A program made the position numbers and the translations under genes. From positions 8,028,037 through 8,092,036 of the forward strand of contig JBBCBC010000026.1 of assembly GCA_037126765.1 (NCBI GenBank): a DNA stretch of 64,000 nt, written 5' to 3'. The DNA is from Stenogyne calaminthoides. Taxonomy: Eukaryota > Streptophyta > Magnoliopsida > Lamiales > Lamiaceae. Shown here one piece after another: positions 47,940-59,715 of the stretch (position 1 is its first letter; every line of letters starts with the position of its first letter). Under the pieces are notes generated by a model that was not told the origin of the DNA, ran no database searches, and saw only the letters and a program-made list of their open reading frames with translations.

Positions 47940-50102
47940 TGTTGGTCTCGGTGCTAACGAGTCTCACACGTGTATGGGGGGGAATACACTTATTCAGTGA
48001 TTTTTAAAAATTTTCTTTAATCGAGGTCGATGGGTCGTTATCCCGATGATTTTGCCCTCGAGAAGCCTGATTATTGCTTCGGGTCAAAGTCTCATTGAGA
48101 CAATGATCTTGAGCTGCTTTCAGAAGCTTCAGATTAGCCCAACTGAGCCTGAGTTTATCAGAGATCCTAAGACGCTTGGATCGAGATAATTATCTTCTTG
48201 AACCCTCGATGAGAGTTAGTTCGGTTTAGTAACTATTTGTTCTAGCTACTCAAGTGTCTTGGAATGGTTGGCCCTAAGTTTATACTGCTTTTAAATTTTA
48301 TTGAAAATCTTCCTTCAATAAAACAATGATTAAGGCCGGATCAATTTGATGCAAGTTCAAATGATTGGTTCCAATCAATATCGTGAATTATGTTTTCATG
48401 AAAAACATGCAATGTATAATAATGCGAAGATGAAAAGCAAAACAACACAAAGAATTATAGTGGTTCGAGACTCAAGCTCCTACGCCCACTCTCTCGACCT
48501 TCGAGAGAAATTCCTTAACCACTTCCTAAAGCTTTCTCGCTAACTCACTATAAATTTACTCACTTTTCTACCTTTGAGTTTTTAAAGACTCACTCACTGC
48601 AGCTTACTAACTCAAACACACACAAGTGTTCAGACTACCACAAGTAGCTTACTAACTTCTTCTCTAGAGTTTTCTGGCAAACTCACTGTAGCTTACTAAC
48701 TCTTTACAACTCCAACTCACCAACAAAACACACACAAACTACCTTAACAAGGGGTTTGGGTTTTGGTTGGTTTCCAACTAGGATGAGATATCCTTTACAA
48801 TAAGAACAATGTAAAGGTTATGATATCTCTACTAAGCTTTGGATATTTCTTATCCATATAGGCTTAGTGAATGAGCTCTCTCCAATGTGAAACACTTGGG
48901 AAATTCTAGGGTTTTCGAGTGCTTCAATTTGCAATAATACGAATGAGTTCTTGAGTTACTTTGAAATTTCCCGTGACCTCTCAATGTAAAGGGTCACTAG
49001 TATTTATAGGCAACTTCACCAAGGTCACTCTTGAAAAACTATCTGTTGGAGGAGATAGCTTCATGAGTTTCCTCTTATGGTGTTTGATGAACGGCTATAT
49101 TTAAGGTTTGAATACTCCCTTGCATGTTTTAGGAAATATGCATTCATGTAGCCAATCACCAATGTTTGCGATGCGGAACATAAGATTACTTGACATGATT
49201 CATTGCCTGTCGTTTTTGATGTCGATGAAATCAGTGTTGTCTTCCTCTGATTGGTTCTTGTCTTCAGTAAATGTAGACAAACATAACGGCTCTATTTAGT
49301 AAATCTCCCTGAATGAGATAACCTTAAACAACACTTAGATTTATTTCCTTTTGTCTGCATATGAATGTTTTGGGCAATATCTACTTATCTGAATATTTGC
49401 GTTTTTCTCAGTTTTGTAGTCTTCAGATAGATATTATTCAGTGCCTCAACATTCGAGTTATCTTGAGTATTCAAGATATCTTCTTGAAGTCTTCGATAAC
49501 TCTTGGGTCTTGATATCTTCGTGTCTTGATGTCTTGATGACATCTTTGAGTGTTCAATGTCTTGATGACATCTTGTGTCTTGATGTCTTGATATCTTGAT
49601 TTACTTCTTGAGTCTTGATTTCTTGATAACTTCTTGAGTCTTTAGTTTCTTGATTACTTCTTGAGTCTTGATTTCTTGATTTACTTACTGAGTCTTGATT
49701 TCTTGACAACTTCTTGAGTCTTGATTTCTTGACAACTTCTTGAGTCTTGATTTCTTGATTACTTCTTGAGTCTTCAATTTCTTGACAACTTCTTGGTCTT
49801 GATTTCTTGATAACTTCTTGAGTCTTGATTTCTTGATTACTTCTTGGTCTTGATTTCTTGACAACTTCTTGAGTCTTGATTTCTTGATTACTTCTTGAGT
49901 CTTGATTTCTTGACAACTTCTTGAGTCTTGATTTCTTCAAAATCTAACATGATAAATATCTGCTGGCTATACATGGTGCAGATAACTTCCTGAACACTCT
50001 ATACTGAATCCTGACTCAGTCTATCAAGATTATCCTGAACATGTCATACTCAAGGGTTTTGGGATCTAATCAAAACTTCTTTATTAAATTCATCTCCCAA
50101 CA
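47940..50102 (-). repeat. 5' LTR of the Sirevirus (2163 bp)
   Basis: It is the partner of 35370-37618, with minus-strand TATA box at plus 49001-49008. It contains a second copy of the 26-bp array (about 49455-49945). Confidence 0.9.
49455..49945 (-). repeat. 26-bp tandem array in U3 of the 5' LTR
   Basis: Same unit as at 36893-37460, with a different copy number and order of variants, about 17 copies. It lies upstream of the TATA box in element orientation. Confidence 0.85.
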
Positions 50103-50496
50103 CATTCCATAATGCTCACCACAATGGATATGATACTCGACTCTTGCAAGTTGCAACATCTTCATCTGAGATTTTTTCCACGTGTAGATCTAAAATACAT
50201 TCATTAAACATAAATTATTAGTTGAAAGTTAACTATTCTGCAAGAGTTGAACATCTAAAGCTAAATTCAATGAATTAAAATATATTTCTATACCATAATA
50301 TTAAATTTGTAACCATAGTATACTTTATTTATAACGCACAACCAATTAAAAATACTTTATTTCTATACCATAATATACTTTATTTTAATTGGCAGGGCTT
50401 AAAATTAACTATTCAAACAATTAAATGAGATAGTTGTAATATTAAATTTAAACCATAATATATTTTATTTGTAAATGAGATAAAACACATTGTAAC

Positions 50497-52480
50497 GTTT
50501 GAGAATGCACAAACTAACAAAACATAAACACAAAGTCTTGATACATATACAATCAATGAATCAAGTCTAACAACACCATTATAGTACATCTGAAATATTA
50601 TTTTAAAATTTTGATTTATTCCTATCTCTCGAACAAAATGACTATAATTTTCCATAAGACGTATTATATGATATTTTAAATGATCAAACAATCTCGATTC
50701 ATAATATATCAGAAACTCTTCGACGTGAGACCCCATCAACCTTTTAACGCCGTGAAATCTGACAGATTAATGAAATCGCCACAGTGTTCTTGATTAACAA
50801 AATCATCATCGTGAAAACAATGTGTTGAACGATGAATAAAACAAATTGGAAATAAAATACATGTGAAAATCTAAATTTACATATAAAAGATTTCGCTACA
50901 CAAATTATAATGAATCATGAATGGGACAATGAGTTAGAACAAATAGAAAAAAACAAATATACAACAAAATGTAGAATTACAAAAGCAAATACACAAAATA
51001 AATTGGATTAAGACTAACCTCAAAATCAGCTTGGACTATATATACTGAGACTGTGAACATAAACGGAATAAGGTCTAAATTGTAGGAGGAAATGAAGCAA
51101 AAAAAAATCTACATAATTTATGGTGGAGAAATGTATGACCATGATATAATATGCATGAATCAAACATCAATATTAGAGGAATAACATTCATTATGCTAGA
51201 ATAATTTTCGTCTTTCCTCAAATACAATGAATGGCTAAGATTAAAGATCAAAAGATTTATCAACGGCTAGGATATCTCTTTCTAAAAATTATTAATATAT
51301 TGTATTTTATAATAGAGAATAAATAATCCATTCATCTATAGCTGTATTTTTTTAAAATATATTATATATTGTATTTTATAAATAATCTATTCATCTATTA
51401 TAATCATACGACAAGTATAATCATAAATAGTTGTACAAATAAATATTTTGATATGGAGTAGCAGTGATATTCGGTAAAAACAACTACAATGGTAATAAGG
51501 CTATACAAACAAACCAATTTAGCGAAGTAACATTATTAAAAAGTGTCTAATTTCTTCTTCACAACATTGACATTATAAAAACCCTTAATATGAATAAATG
51601 CAAAATAAGAAGCATCATCATCAGCTTCTTTCAGTGTAAACCGAAAAAAAATTGTCTACCATACATTATTTTTATTATAACAAATGTTTTGTAATACAAT
51701 TAATAAGAATTAAAATCTAAATGGAATGATTCGTATGCAAAAAATAAACAATGTGATTCATAATACGCAAAAAATAAAATAACACACGAAACGAAGGAGA
51801 TGAAGAATTTGGATGAGAAACAATAAAATAATGAAAAACTAAAAAGTTGAATGATGAACCTTTTGTTTTGCTTGTTAAGCATGAGGTTCAAGCAACAAAA
51901 TAATGGAGTACTAAAAAAATAATGATGAAGCATAAAAAACTTCTCTTTAAATAAGTGTGAGAACAAAAAATCGGCCCTTGGAATAAGCACGTAATTAAAG
52001 ACGTAATTAATTTTATTAAATTATTGGTAAAAAATACTATGAATACGGTCAAATGGATGATCAAGATTGATTGACTAAAAAACGATCAACGGTCGAAAAT
52101 AAATGACGTCAAAACTATAAAAGAAAAAATAGCTCCTATTATATATTTATGATAATGTTTCATTTTGGACTGAAAAGTAGCGGACTCTAAAATTATCCCC
52201 CACGTGTAAATTTTTTACTGCTCCATTTTTTACGTGTCTTCTTCATGATTGCACAACACTGCGACGGTAACTACTACTATTTACTGCGCAGTAACTAGTA
52301 AAAAGAAATTATCTTCAACCAAAAAAAATAAAAATCACATCAAGTGTCTCCATTAACAAAGAATCATTTGCATCATTTAGAACACCTCCAATCAAATAAA
52401 CTACGGCCAAATAAAACAATTTTTTTCTCGCTCGTTCAAAACCAAAAAATAAAAACAACATATATATTTTTTTTTCCCAG
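50497..52480. other. AT-rich intergenic region with Helitron-like module
   Basis: No gene was recognised. Positions 51930-52150 resemble 13620-13860 (shared acttctctttaaata, ttaattttatta and a later gatcaacggtcg/gatctaacggtgg block). The last 300 bp before 52480 should contain the promoter of the MYB gene. Confidence 0.4.
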
Positions 52481-53226
52481 ATTTTTTCTGAGAGCTCAGT
52501 TGTGTTTCTATTCGTTCGGTGCTCAATCCGAAAATCCTTCTACCCAATCATCGTTTAATTTATCGTTACCTCGATTTTGCGTCACTTTAGGGTTTTCAGG
52601 TTCTGAGAGATTTGATTACAGGCCTCAGTGTACAGTGGGCCTCTTGAATCGGTGTTCTTGAAGGATCGCGCCTGGGGGTTTTACAGATCTGTGTAAGGGC
52701 TTTCTTCTTCCTTCTCTAATTATGCTATCATACGCTTATTGAATTATTGTTGGGTGCTGAATCTTTGGTCAACTCTTGATTGTGTGTTTGTTTGTTTTGA
52801 GAACGCTAATTTCGATACGTAAATGCTGAATCCCGCAGGATTCAGGCTATCTTTTGTATGAGTTTGATTTTGGGATTTGTGTGTGCGTCGTTTAATTCTG
52901 TATTATTGTCATGAACGAATTGGCTAGTTAATTAACACATTTTGCTCTGTTTTGAGTGTTTGTTCGCTTTATCTCAATGCTGGGATTTAAATTTCAAATT
53001 GTGTTTTACTAATGACATACAGAAATAAAGATTGAGACCGAACCAATCATTATTGATGTTCTTAATCAAAAAATTGTTCTCAACTACAATTATAACAAAA
53101 CCTACGAGTATATGTAAACCCCAGAACGTGTATGTTACACGGATATCTATTATTTAGATATATTGTCGATAGGGAATTATCTAGGTCGGGTATTTTTGGT
53201 ATTATTGATTTGTGTCGGTGCCACAG
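52480..53226 (+). other. 5' UTR exon and leader intron of the MYB-CC gene
   Basis: A non-coding first exon probably lies at about 52480-52692 and ends at donor gtaaggg (52693). The intron runs to the acceptor gccacag at 53226, just before the start codon. The transcription start is not fixed by sequence. Confidence 0.6.
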
Positions 53227-53230
53227 GTTA

Positions 53231-53251
53231 ATGAAGTATGTACCAAACTGA
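53231..53251 (+). promoter_or_regulatory. Upstream ORF overlapping the MYB start codon
   Basis: An ATG at 53231, seven bases before the main ATG and in another frame, opens six codons (MKYVPN) and stops at 53249-53251, inside the main coding region. Scanning ribosomes would meet it first. Its context (ggttaATGa) is weaker than the main start context (gaagtATGt) is strong; neither is ideal. Confidence 0.5.
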
Positions 53252-56208
53252 AGATGTTCCTAGCTCAAGCTCGATTCACCAGAATCCAGTGGTTCAAAGT
53301 CAGCTATTAGAGTGTGGTACCAGCAAAATGGATTCAGTATCTGGTGGTAGCAATGCGAATAGCAATGCCAATTTGGCATCTAAACAGCGTCTTCGCTGGA
53401 CACATGAACTTCATGAGCGATTTGTTGATTCCGTGGCGCAACTTGGTGGGCCGGATAGTGAGTTTCCTTTCACTTGTATTCACATACCATAAGTTGCCAA
53501 AATTCTTTAATAGAAGAGGAAAAAGATATGGTATATGAAATCCAATAGAAAAGGATCAAAGATGAGGAAAATGTAGAAAGTTATGGGTTAGCGGTGGTTT
53601 TCTTGTTTCATCAGTTGATCTGATGAAATCTTATATTCTTATTGGCTTGTACTAGATGTGGTCCTTTTAAAGGAGTTGAAACAAGTAAAGATAGGAGAAC
53701 CTACTTGGCAATAACTCCATTTTTTTGCTGGGAGATGTAACTATTCACTTGGTTGCCCCCATTTTGATTTCTGGAAAGATAAGAACTTATTATTTGCTTT
53801 TAGGTTTTTGAGGATATTAGGAACTGTAACCTTTTCTTCAATGTTAATTTTGGAGATTTGGATTTCAATGGAGAACGTTTAACACCTGGCTCCAGTTGTC
53901 ATTCATAGAATCACTCACATGAAAATATTTTCTGACAGTTTATTACTGTATTTCAGGGGCTACTCCTAAAGGTGTTCTTAGAGTTATGGGAGTTCAAGGG
54001 CTTACAATATACCATGTAAAAAGTCACTTGCAGGTGTGCTCACAATGGAATCCGTTTTGAGTGTTTTAGTGTGTTTATGTCTGTTTAGAGTAAATTGCAA
54101 AATTGGTCCCAAAAAATTAGTTTTCGCAATTAGATTCCATAACTTTTAAATGTTGCAATTTTAGTCCTTTATTCACTATGTTATCGGATTTTTGCACGCT
54201 GAAATCTCATGTGGCAACCGATCTAATGATTTGGCATCACTTGTGTGGCATAATGAACCTCAAATGTAATTTCTATATATTCATTTAAAAAAGTCCCAAA
54301 TTAATACAAAAAAGAATTTGAACAGAAAACACTTAACTAAACATTTATTTCATATATTCTTGTTTTGATATAATAAATATTAACATTTCTCTAAGAGGAA
54401 AGCTCGTAATTACTTGGTTGGATTCAGTTTTTATAATCAATAATTTTTTTTTTTAAAGCATGGTCAATAAATTATTTATTTATTTATTGATCATAATTTA
54501 TTTATTATAAATTATGATCAATAAATTATAGTTTGGGAATTTTTTTATTTTTTATTGACATTAATTTCTTGGGGAATATTATGCCACATAAGAGACTCTA
54601 AGTCAATAGATTGATTGTCACATGTGCAAAATCCGATAAATATTACCAAAATAGGACTAAAATTGCAAAATTTTAAAAGTTATAGGACTTAATTGCAAAA
54701 ATTAATTCAAATGGGATTAAAATTGTCAAGACCTAATAGGCACTGGACAAGTTCTGCAATTTACTCTGTTTGTTTATCTGCTCTGGTACAATGGTAGAGC
54801 ACTAATTGGTTTTATTTTCACTGGCAGAAATACCGGCTTGCTAAGTATCTTCCAGATTCTCCTTCCGATGGTGCGTAATCTGATTGACTGTACTTTGTAA
54901 ATGGTGTAGATAGATGACATTATAAGTTTTTTGGACGGACCGACCACGGTCCCAACGTTACCAGAGTAACTTCTTCTTGCCCATTTATTTACATTTTTCT
55001 ATTGGTTTAATTAAAAGGGAAAAAAGCTGAAAAGAAAGAATCTGGAGACCTGCTTTCTGGTTTGGATGGTTCATCGTAAGTGGAATCTCCTTGCTCCAAT
55101 TTGTCATTATTTTCTTGGGATTACATTTTCTGTTCTCTTAATGTATTGTCTGTTCTCTGGTGTAGACTTATAGCCTCTTTTGTTATTAATCTATCGTTAT
55201 AATGTCCTTATGTCATTATAGTGAAAATAGCATGACATTTTATACAAGAAATTACTTTCATTTTGTAGTGGAATGCAAATAACTGAAGCACTAAAGCTGC
55301 AGATGGAGGTTCAAAAGCGATTGCACGAGCAATTAGAGGTATACTTTATCCTTTTTCAATTCTCTCTGCTGCCCCATGGATGCTATATTTGGTCCATGAT
55401 GATGGTGAATCAGATGGTTTCTTATGAAGCCAACACCTGCATAAAACACTTGTACATCATAGCATGGTACAAGTTTGTGCAGGTCTTAGTTTCCATAAGA
55501 AATCCACCATCTGGCCCCATATTAAAACCGTATACATACACACACATACTTTGCAATTCCTAGCCCTTTATGATACTTCCCTATGAATTAATTGGCTAAT
55601 TGCATAACCATATTGGACTGTTGGAACTCCATTTTTGAAGAAATGATGATAAAACATAGAGACGTAAATCTTCTTGGCTAGTGAACTTAAAGATGTCTGC
55701 ATTTTATCAATTTGGAGAGCAAATGAATTATTTGGAAGAAGCTCGTGTCTTGTCAGTTTATGAGACTATTAATACAATCTTACAGGTGCAAAGACAACTA
55801 CAGTTGCGAATAGAAGCTCAAGGAAAGTATTTAAAAAAGATAGTCGAAGAACAACAACGCTTGACTGGAGTTCTCTCAGAAGCCCCTCTTCCTGGAACAG
55901 AGGATATTTGTCTCGGGTCCCACAATAAAACCGACCCACCCACCCCGGACCCACCCAAGAGCCTTTTTGTGGATGAATCTTTCTCCTCTCAGCACGACCC
56001 ACAATCCCCTGATTCTGTTACGCCAAATGAGAGACCAGAGAAAAAGCACCGAGCTGAATCTGATATGGGTCTGACCCACTCAATACTGGAGTCAGGGTTG
56101 AGCCCAACTTACGAGCCACATTCAATTTTCATGCCCAGAGAGCACTTTGATCATTCATCCATTGGGGGTGAAAATCAGTTGGATAGGGTCTGTAATAGCG
56201 ACCCGTGA
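53238..56208 (+). CDS. PHL7: MYB-CC (GARP) transcription factor, PHL7-like
   Basis: There are six coding exons: 53238-53457, 53957-54033, 54828-54870, 55018-55075, 55269-55338 and 55786-56208. All have GT-AG borders and join in phase to 296 residues. Residues 50-106 are the GARP-type MYB domain (KQRLRWTHELHERFVDSV ... GLTIYHVKSHLQ then KYRLAKYLPDS); the SHLQKYR motif is split by intron 2. Residues 133-182 are the coiled-coil/LHEQLE dimerisation domain (MQITEALKLQMEVQKRLHEQ). Both domains are near-identical to Arabidopsis PHR1-LIKE 7 (At2g01060), whose C-terminal tail has the same kind of Pro/Ser-rich, acidic sequence. By family it acts in the nucleus and binds P1BS-like sites (GNATATNC) as a dimer; related members act in phosphate-starvation responses, but the precise role of PHL7 is less settled. 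A Mutator-like MITE sits in intron 2. No coding damage is seen. Confidence 0.93.
54088..54766. mobile_element. Mutator-like MITE with long inverted ends, in a PHL7 intron
   Basis: The ends are gagtaaattgcaaaattggt and, in reverse complement, gagtaaattgcagaacttgt, and similarity continues inwards for about 150 bp (shared caattttagtcct, ttatcggattttgcac, tgtggcataat). The flanks tgtctgttta (54078-54087) and tgtttgttta (54767-54776) match at 9 of 10 positions, in line with the 9-10-bp duplications of Mutator-like elements. It is non-coding. Confidence 0.8.
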
Positions 56209-56940
56209 TTTATTCTGTCACTTTGTATGTGTACCTTTGAAACATGTATCTACTGCTATTTAGGCTTTACACACGGAACCTTAGGTCTAGAAGCTTTGTA
56301 TTAAGCATATTCTGTTGTTGGAGACTTCAATAAGCTATCACTTGGAAATTTTTGGGGGTGAATCTTCGTTTTGATGCTTACTTAAGTTTTTCCCACAAAA
56401 ACATTTTTGGTGAAGATGTCACTCTTTTGATTCCTGAATTCAATTAGTAGTACATCTAGAGCCCACTTCTTCCCCACACTACGAGCCCAAGCGAGACTGA
56501 CATGGATGGAAAATGTAAAGAATGGAAAATGTAAAGACTACCATTAAAGCAGCCCAAGCGAGACTGACTATATCCATGTGCATTGTGTCCCCTATCTCTA
56601 TAAATACGAAGGAATTATTCCATTATTCCTCACTAATAATAGTGGAATCAATGTTTATTTTGGACAATTATGCAGTTACCCTCAAATTTTATTATGGAGG
56701 CGCATATAGAATTTGATATGTAATTGCATGAGCAACACTTTGGCACACTAGTTGCATAACTTGCATTATGTAATTGGTGCAATTTTGATAAAAAAATCTA
56801 AACAAAACTGGTTTTAAGTGGTCAAAGTAATAGTTCACTTGATTAAAAATATCAATTATATATTGAAAAGATACTAATATTATTCAATCAACATAATAAT
56901 ATTTTCTTTTGCATGAGTTGATATATTTTTACATATTAGT
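56209..56940 (+). other. PHL7 3' region and intergenic sequence
   Basis: An aataag at about 56329 may serve as polyadenylation signal. Two small local repeats follow: aatggaaaatgtaaag twice in tandem (56505-56536) and cccaagcgagactgac twice (56487 and 56554). Nothing else was recognised. Confidence 0.45.
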
Positions 56941-58958
56941 TGTTGGAAGATGAATTTAATATATATGATTTTGATTAAGATCCCAAAACCCCTGAGTATG
57001 ACATGTTCAAAATGATCTTGATAGTTGAGTCAGGATTCAGTGTTAGAGTACTCAGGAAGTTATCTGCAAAATGTATAGTCAGCAGATATAGTTCAGGATA
57101 GGTTCTGAAAACTCTGAAGAACTCAGTATGTTTATGAAGAAACTGAAGTTTCAGTATGAAACTAAAGATACTGAAAACTTCAAGAGGATCTTGAGGAATC
57201 AAGACTTCGAGATGAAGACTCAAGACATCGGTCGAGATAAACTATAAAGACTCAGAAGACTCAAGACTCAAGACCCTCAAGACCTCAAGACTCGAAGACC
57301 ACAAGACACAAGATCAAGATCAAGAATATCAAGGCACAAGAATAATATCAAGACTTCGATAATGTCTTGAATGCTCAGTATAAACCTGAAATGTTCCGAG
57401 GCACTGAATATATCTATCTGAAGGATGCAATACTGAGAAGATAGCAATTCCTTAAAAATAGATACTTGTCAAGACATTCAAATGCAGACAAAAGGAACTA
57501 AGTCAGAAGTGTTGTTAAGGTTATATCAAACTCAGAGTTTGTAACCAAAAGAGCCGTTGAAGGTGTCTACCTTTAACTAGAGACAAAAGTCAAAAAGAGG
57601 AAGACAACATTTGTACCATATCGACATCGACAAAGGATGTGGTCATTGAAAAAAAGATGTCAGATGTACAAAAGTTCCAGACTGCAAAAAGTGAAGACCG
57701 GCTACATGAAAGGCTATTGCCTAAAACGTGTTAGGGAGGTTCAAACCCTAAATATAGTCGTTCCTCACACACCTTAAGAGGAAACTTACGAAGCTATCTC
57801 TCCAACGGATTGTTTTCAAGAGTGACCTTGGTGTATGCCTATAAATACTGGTGACCCTCTACATTGTAAGGTTACGGGAAATTTATACGCAACTCAAGAG
57901 CTCAAACTTATTCTTGCAAAAGTTAAAGCACTCGAAAAACTTAGAATTTTCCAAGTGCTTCTATATTGAAGAGAGCTCACTATACTAAGTCTAGCTTGAT
58001 AAGATTTATTCAAAGCTTAGTCGAGATATCCTAACCCTTTGCATTGTGCTTCATTGTAAAGGATGTCTCGCCCCCTAGTTGAAACCAACCGAAAACCCCA
58101 AACCCTTGAGAAGGTAGTTGGAGTGTGTTTGTTGGTGAGAAGAGTTGTAAAGAGTTAGTAAACTACGGCGGAGTAGTCGAGAAAACTCTAGAGGAGAAGT
58201 TAGTAAGCTACAGGGGTAGTCTGAAAGCTTGTTTGTGTTTTGAGTAAGTAAACTACGGAGGTAGTCAGAAAGCTCAAGGTTGGGTTGAGTAAGTAAACTC
58301 GTGGAGTAGTCGAAAACTCGGGGCGAGTTGAGTAAGTAAACTACGAGGTAGTCGAAAAGCTCGAAGTGAATAGTGAATTTCTCTCAAGAGTCGGGGAGAG
58401 CGGGCGTAGGAGCTTGAGTCTCCGAACCACTATAATTGCTGTGTTCTTTATTGCTTTCCTTATCCGTATTTAATCATTTGCATTGACTTGATTTTAAAAG
58501 CATACTTTTCATTGATATTCGGTTGGAATCAATCCAATTTGAAGTTGCATAAGTGAATCACGGCTTAATCACTAATTCATAAAGGAAGGTTTTTTTTACA
58601 AAAGCTTAAAACGAGTATAAACTAAAGGGCCAACCATTCCATACGATCGAGTAGCTAGAACAGATAGTTACCAAACTGAACTCTCTTCTGAGGATTCAGT
58701 AAGTTAGTTATCTGATCCAAGCAACTCAGGATCTCTGACACTCATGACTCGGTTGGGATTATCCGAGGTATCTGAAAGCGACTCGGGATCACTTGCCTCG
58801 ATGAGACTTTGACTCGAGAGCGATTTGTGCTTCTCGAGAACCTAATCTTCAGGATTATCTGACCCATGCTGACCTCAGTAAGAAAAAGTTTTAAAAACAC
58901 TGAACACGTGTATTCCCCCCCCATACACGTGTAAGACTCGTCTGCACCGGGACCAACA
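56941..58958 (+). mobile_element. Solo LTR of the Sirevirus family, plus orientation
   Basis: It starts tgttggaagatg and ends gggaccaaca, the reverse complement of the 35370/47940 LTRs. It is flanked by identical 5-mers ttagt (56936-56940 and 58959-58963). TATAAATA lies at 57840-57847. No internal element sequence is present, so this is an LTR left by LTR-LTR recombination. Many CAG/CTG sites appear as CG here also (for example 58330-58350). Confidence 0.9.
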
Positions 58959-59628
58959 TTAGTATTTTTTATTGTATAATTTAGTGTTTTTTGTAAATGA
59001 ATTAAACTTTGATCAAATTTAGCATGGTGCAATTGACGCATATAAATTTTTACTGTAATTGCATATGGGATTTGAACTGTAGCATATTTCTAGTGTTTGA
59101 AATGTAGTATATAATTTTTTGTTGTGATTGCATATGGGATTTGAACTATACATATTTCTAGTGTTTGAAATGTAGTTTAGGATTCAGAGATATGATCATT
59201 CAAAAATAAGGGTGATATAAAAAAAAAAAAAGTAAAGTTGCGTGAGACGATTCACAAATTAATATAAATTAACATTTTAATTCTTTCAAAATGTTAAATC
59301 GTCGTTCCCAAATTATGTTTTATATCATCGTGAATAAGACCTACTAAAAAAATACTGCGGGCGTCATATTAGCAATTGAAATATCAAAAAAAAAATATAT
59401 ATAGTTGGCGTAAGTTTAGCAATTGAAATACAAAAAATGACAACCACTAAATTTCACTAATCACTTTGTGGAATGCATGCACGGTGCAACAGTGTTGCAA
59501 TCATATATATTGAGACACTAGTGAAATTGATCAAAATTTATTAAATTAGTTAAGGAGAAAAAAAAAAAAATTAAATCGAATTTGTGAGGAGTTAAGATAA
59601 AAAGACCAACAGACCATTAAAAACATAT
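58959..59628. other. AT-rich intergenic stretch
   Basis: No gene was recognised. A motif around gcatatgggatttgaact occurs twice (about 59063 and 59131), followed each time by catatttctagtgtttgaaa, a short tandem duplication of about 68 bp. Confidence 0.5.
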
Positions 59629-59715
59629 CCGACCTTAGCTCAGTTGGTAGAGCGGAGGACTGTAGTTTGCATGCAGCAAATCCTTAGGTCGCTAGTTTGA
59701 ATCCGGCACGTCGGA
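59629..59715 (+). tRNA. tRNA-Tyr (GUA) with intron, T-arm and acceptor damaged
   Basis: The sequence follows plant nuclear tRNA-Tyr: ccgaccttagctcagttggt start, D-arm, anticodon GTA at 59662-59664 and a 14-bp intron (59666-59679) after position 37, then atccttaggtcgc. Three features are off. The T-stem has an A opposite C (gctag versus ccggc). The T-loop is TTTGAAT instead of TTCGAAT. The acceptor stem has C opposite C at the sixth pair. The B-box is therefore weakened. It is either a poorly functional gene or a young pseudogene; alternatively some changes are sequence errors. Confidence 0.75.

Larger units (their letters stand above)
35370..50102 (-). mobile_element. Sirevirus-type Ty1/Copia retrotransposon, 14.7 kb, minus strand
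   Basis: The LTRs are 35370-37618 and 47940-50102, flanked by the 5-bp target duplication cattc (35365-35369 and 50103-50107). The primer-binding site matches tRNA-iMet exactly (gctctgatacca, 47926-47937). The polypurine tract is at 37619-37632. Gag, pol and then an extra 3.4-kb set of reading frames lie between the LTRs on the minus strand. The length, the long LTRs, Copia domain order and post-pol frames together point to the Sirevirus (SIRE/Maximus) lineage. It interrupts the duplicated host segment copy B. Coding regions have many frame breaks, some probably artefactual. Confidence 0.9.
33636..50496 (+). repeat. Segmental duplication, copy B, split by the Sirevirus
   Basis: Positions 33636-35369 and 50103-50496 together match copy A (21349-22536). 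Copy B keeps 33889-34818, which copy A lacks and which contains a probable terminal exon, a MITE and a Helitron-type end. The 14.7-kb LTR element 35370-50102 was inserted later, with target duplication cattc. Confidence 0.85.

Noticed and set aside
49554..49940. 128-codon minus-strand frame rich in Ser, Arg, Gln and Lys (also 36893-37141)
   Set aside because: It follows the 26-bp tandem array exactly and differs between the LTR copies; not a gene.
53314..53538. Alternative 74-codon frame in PHL7 exon 1
   Set aside because: Overlaps the MYB-CC frame, runs into the intron and has no homology signal.
55273..55563. Extended reading of PHL7 exon 5 past 55338
   Set aside because: The GT donor at 55339 and the in-phase join to 55786 restore the conserved coiled-coil; the extension is intron.
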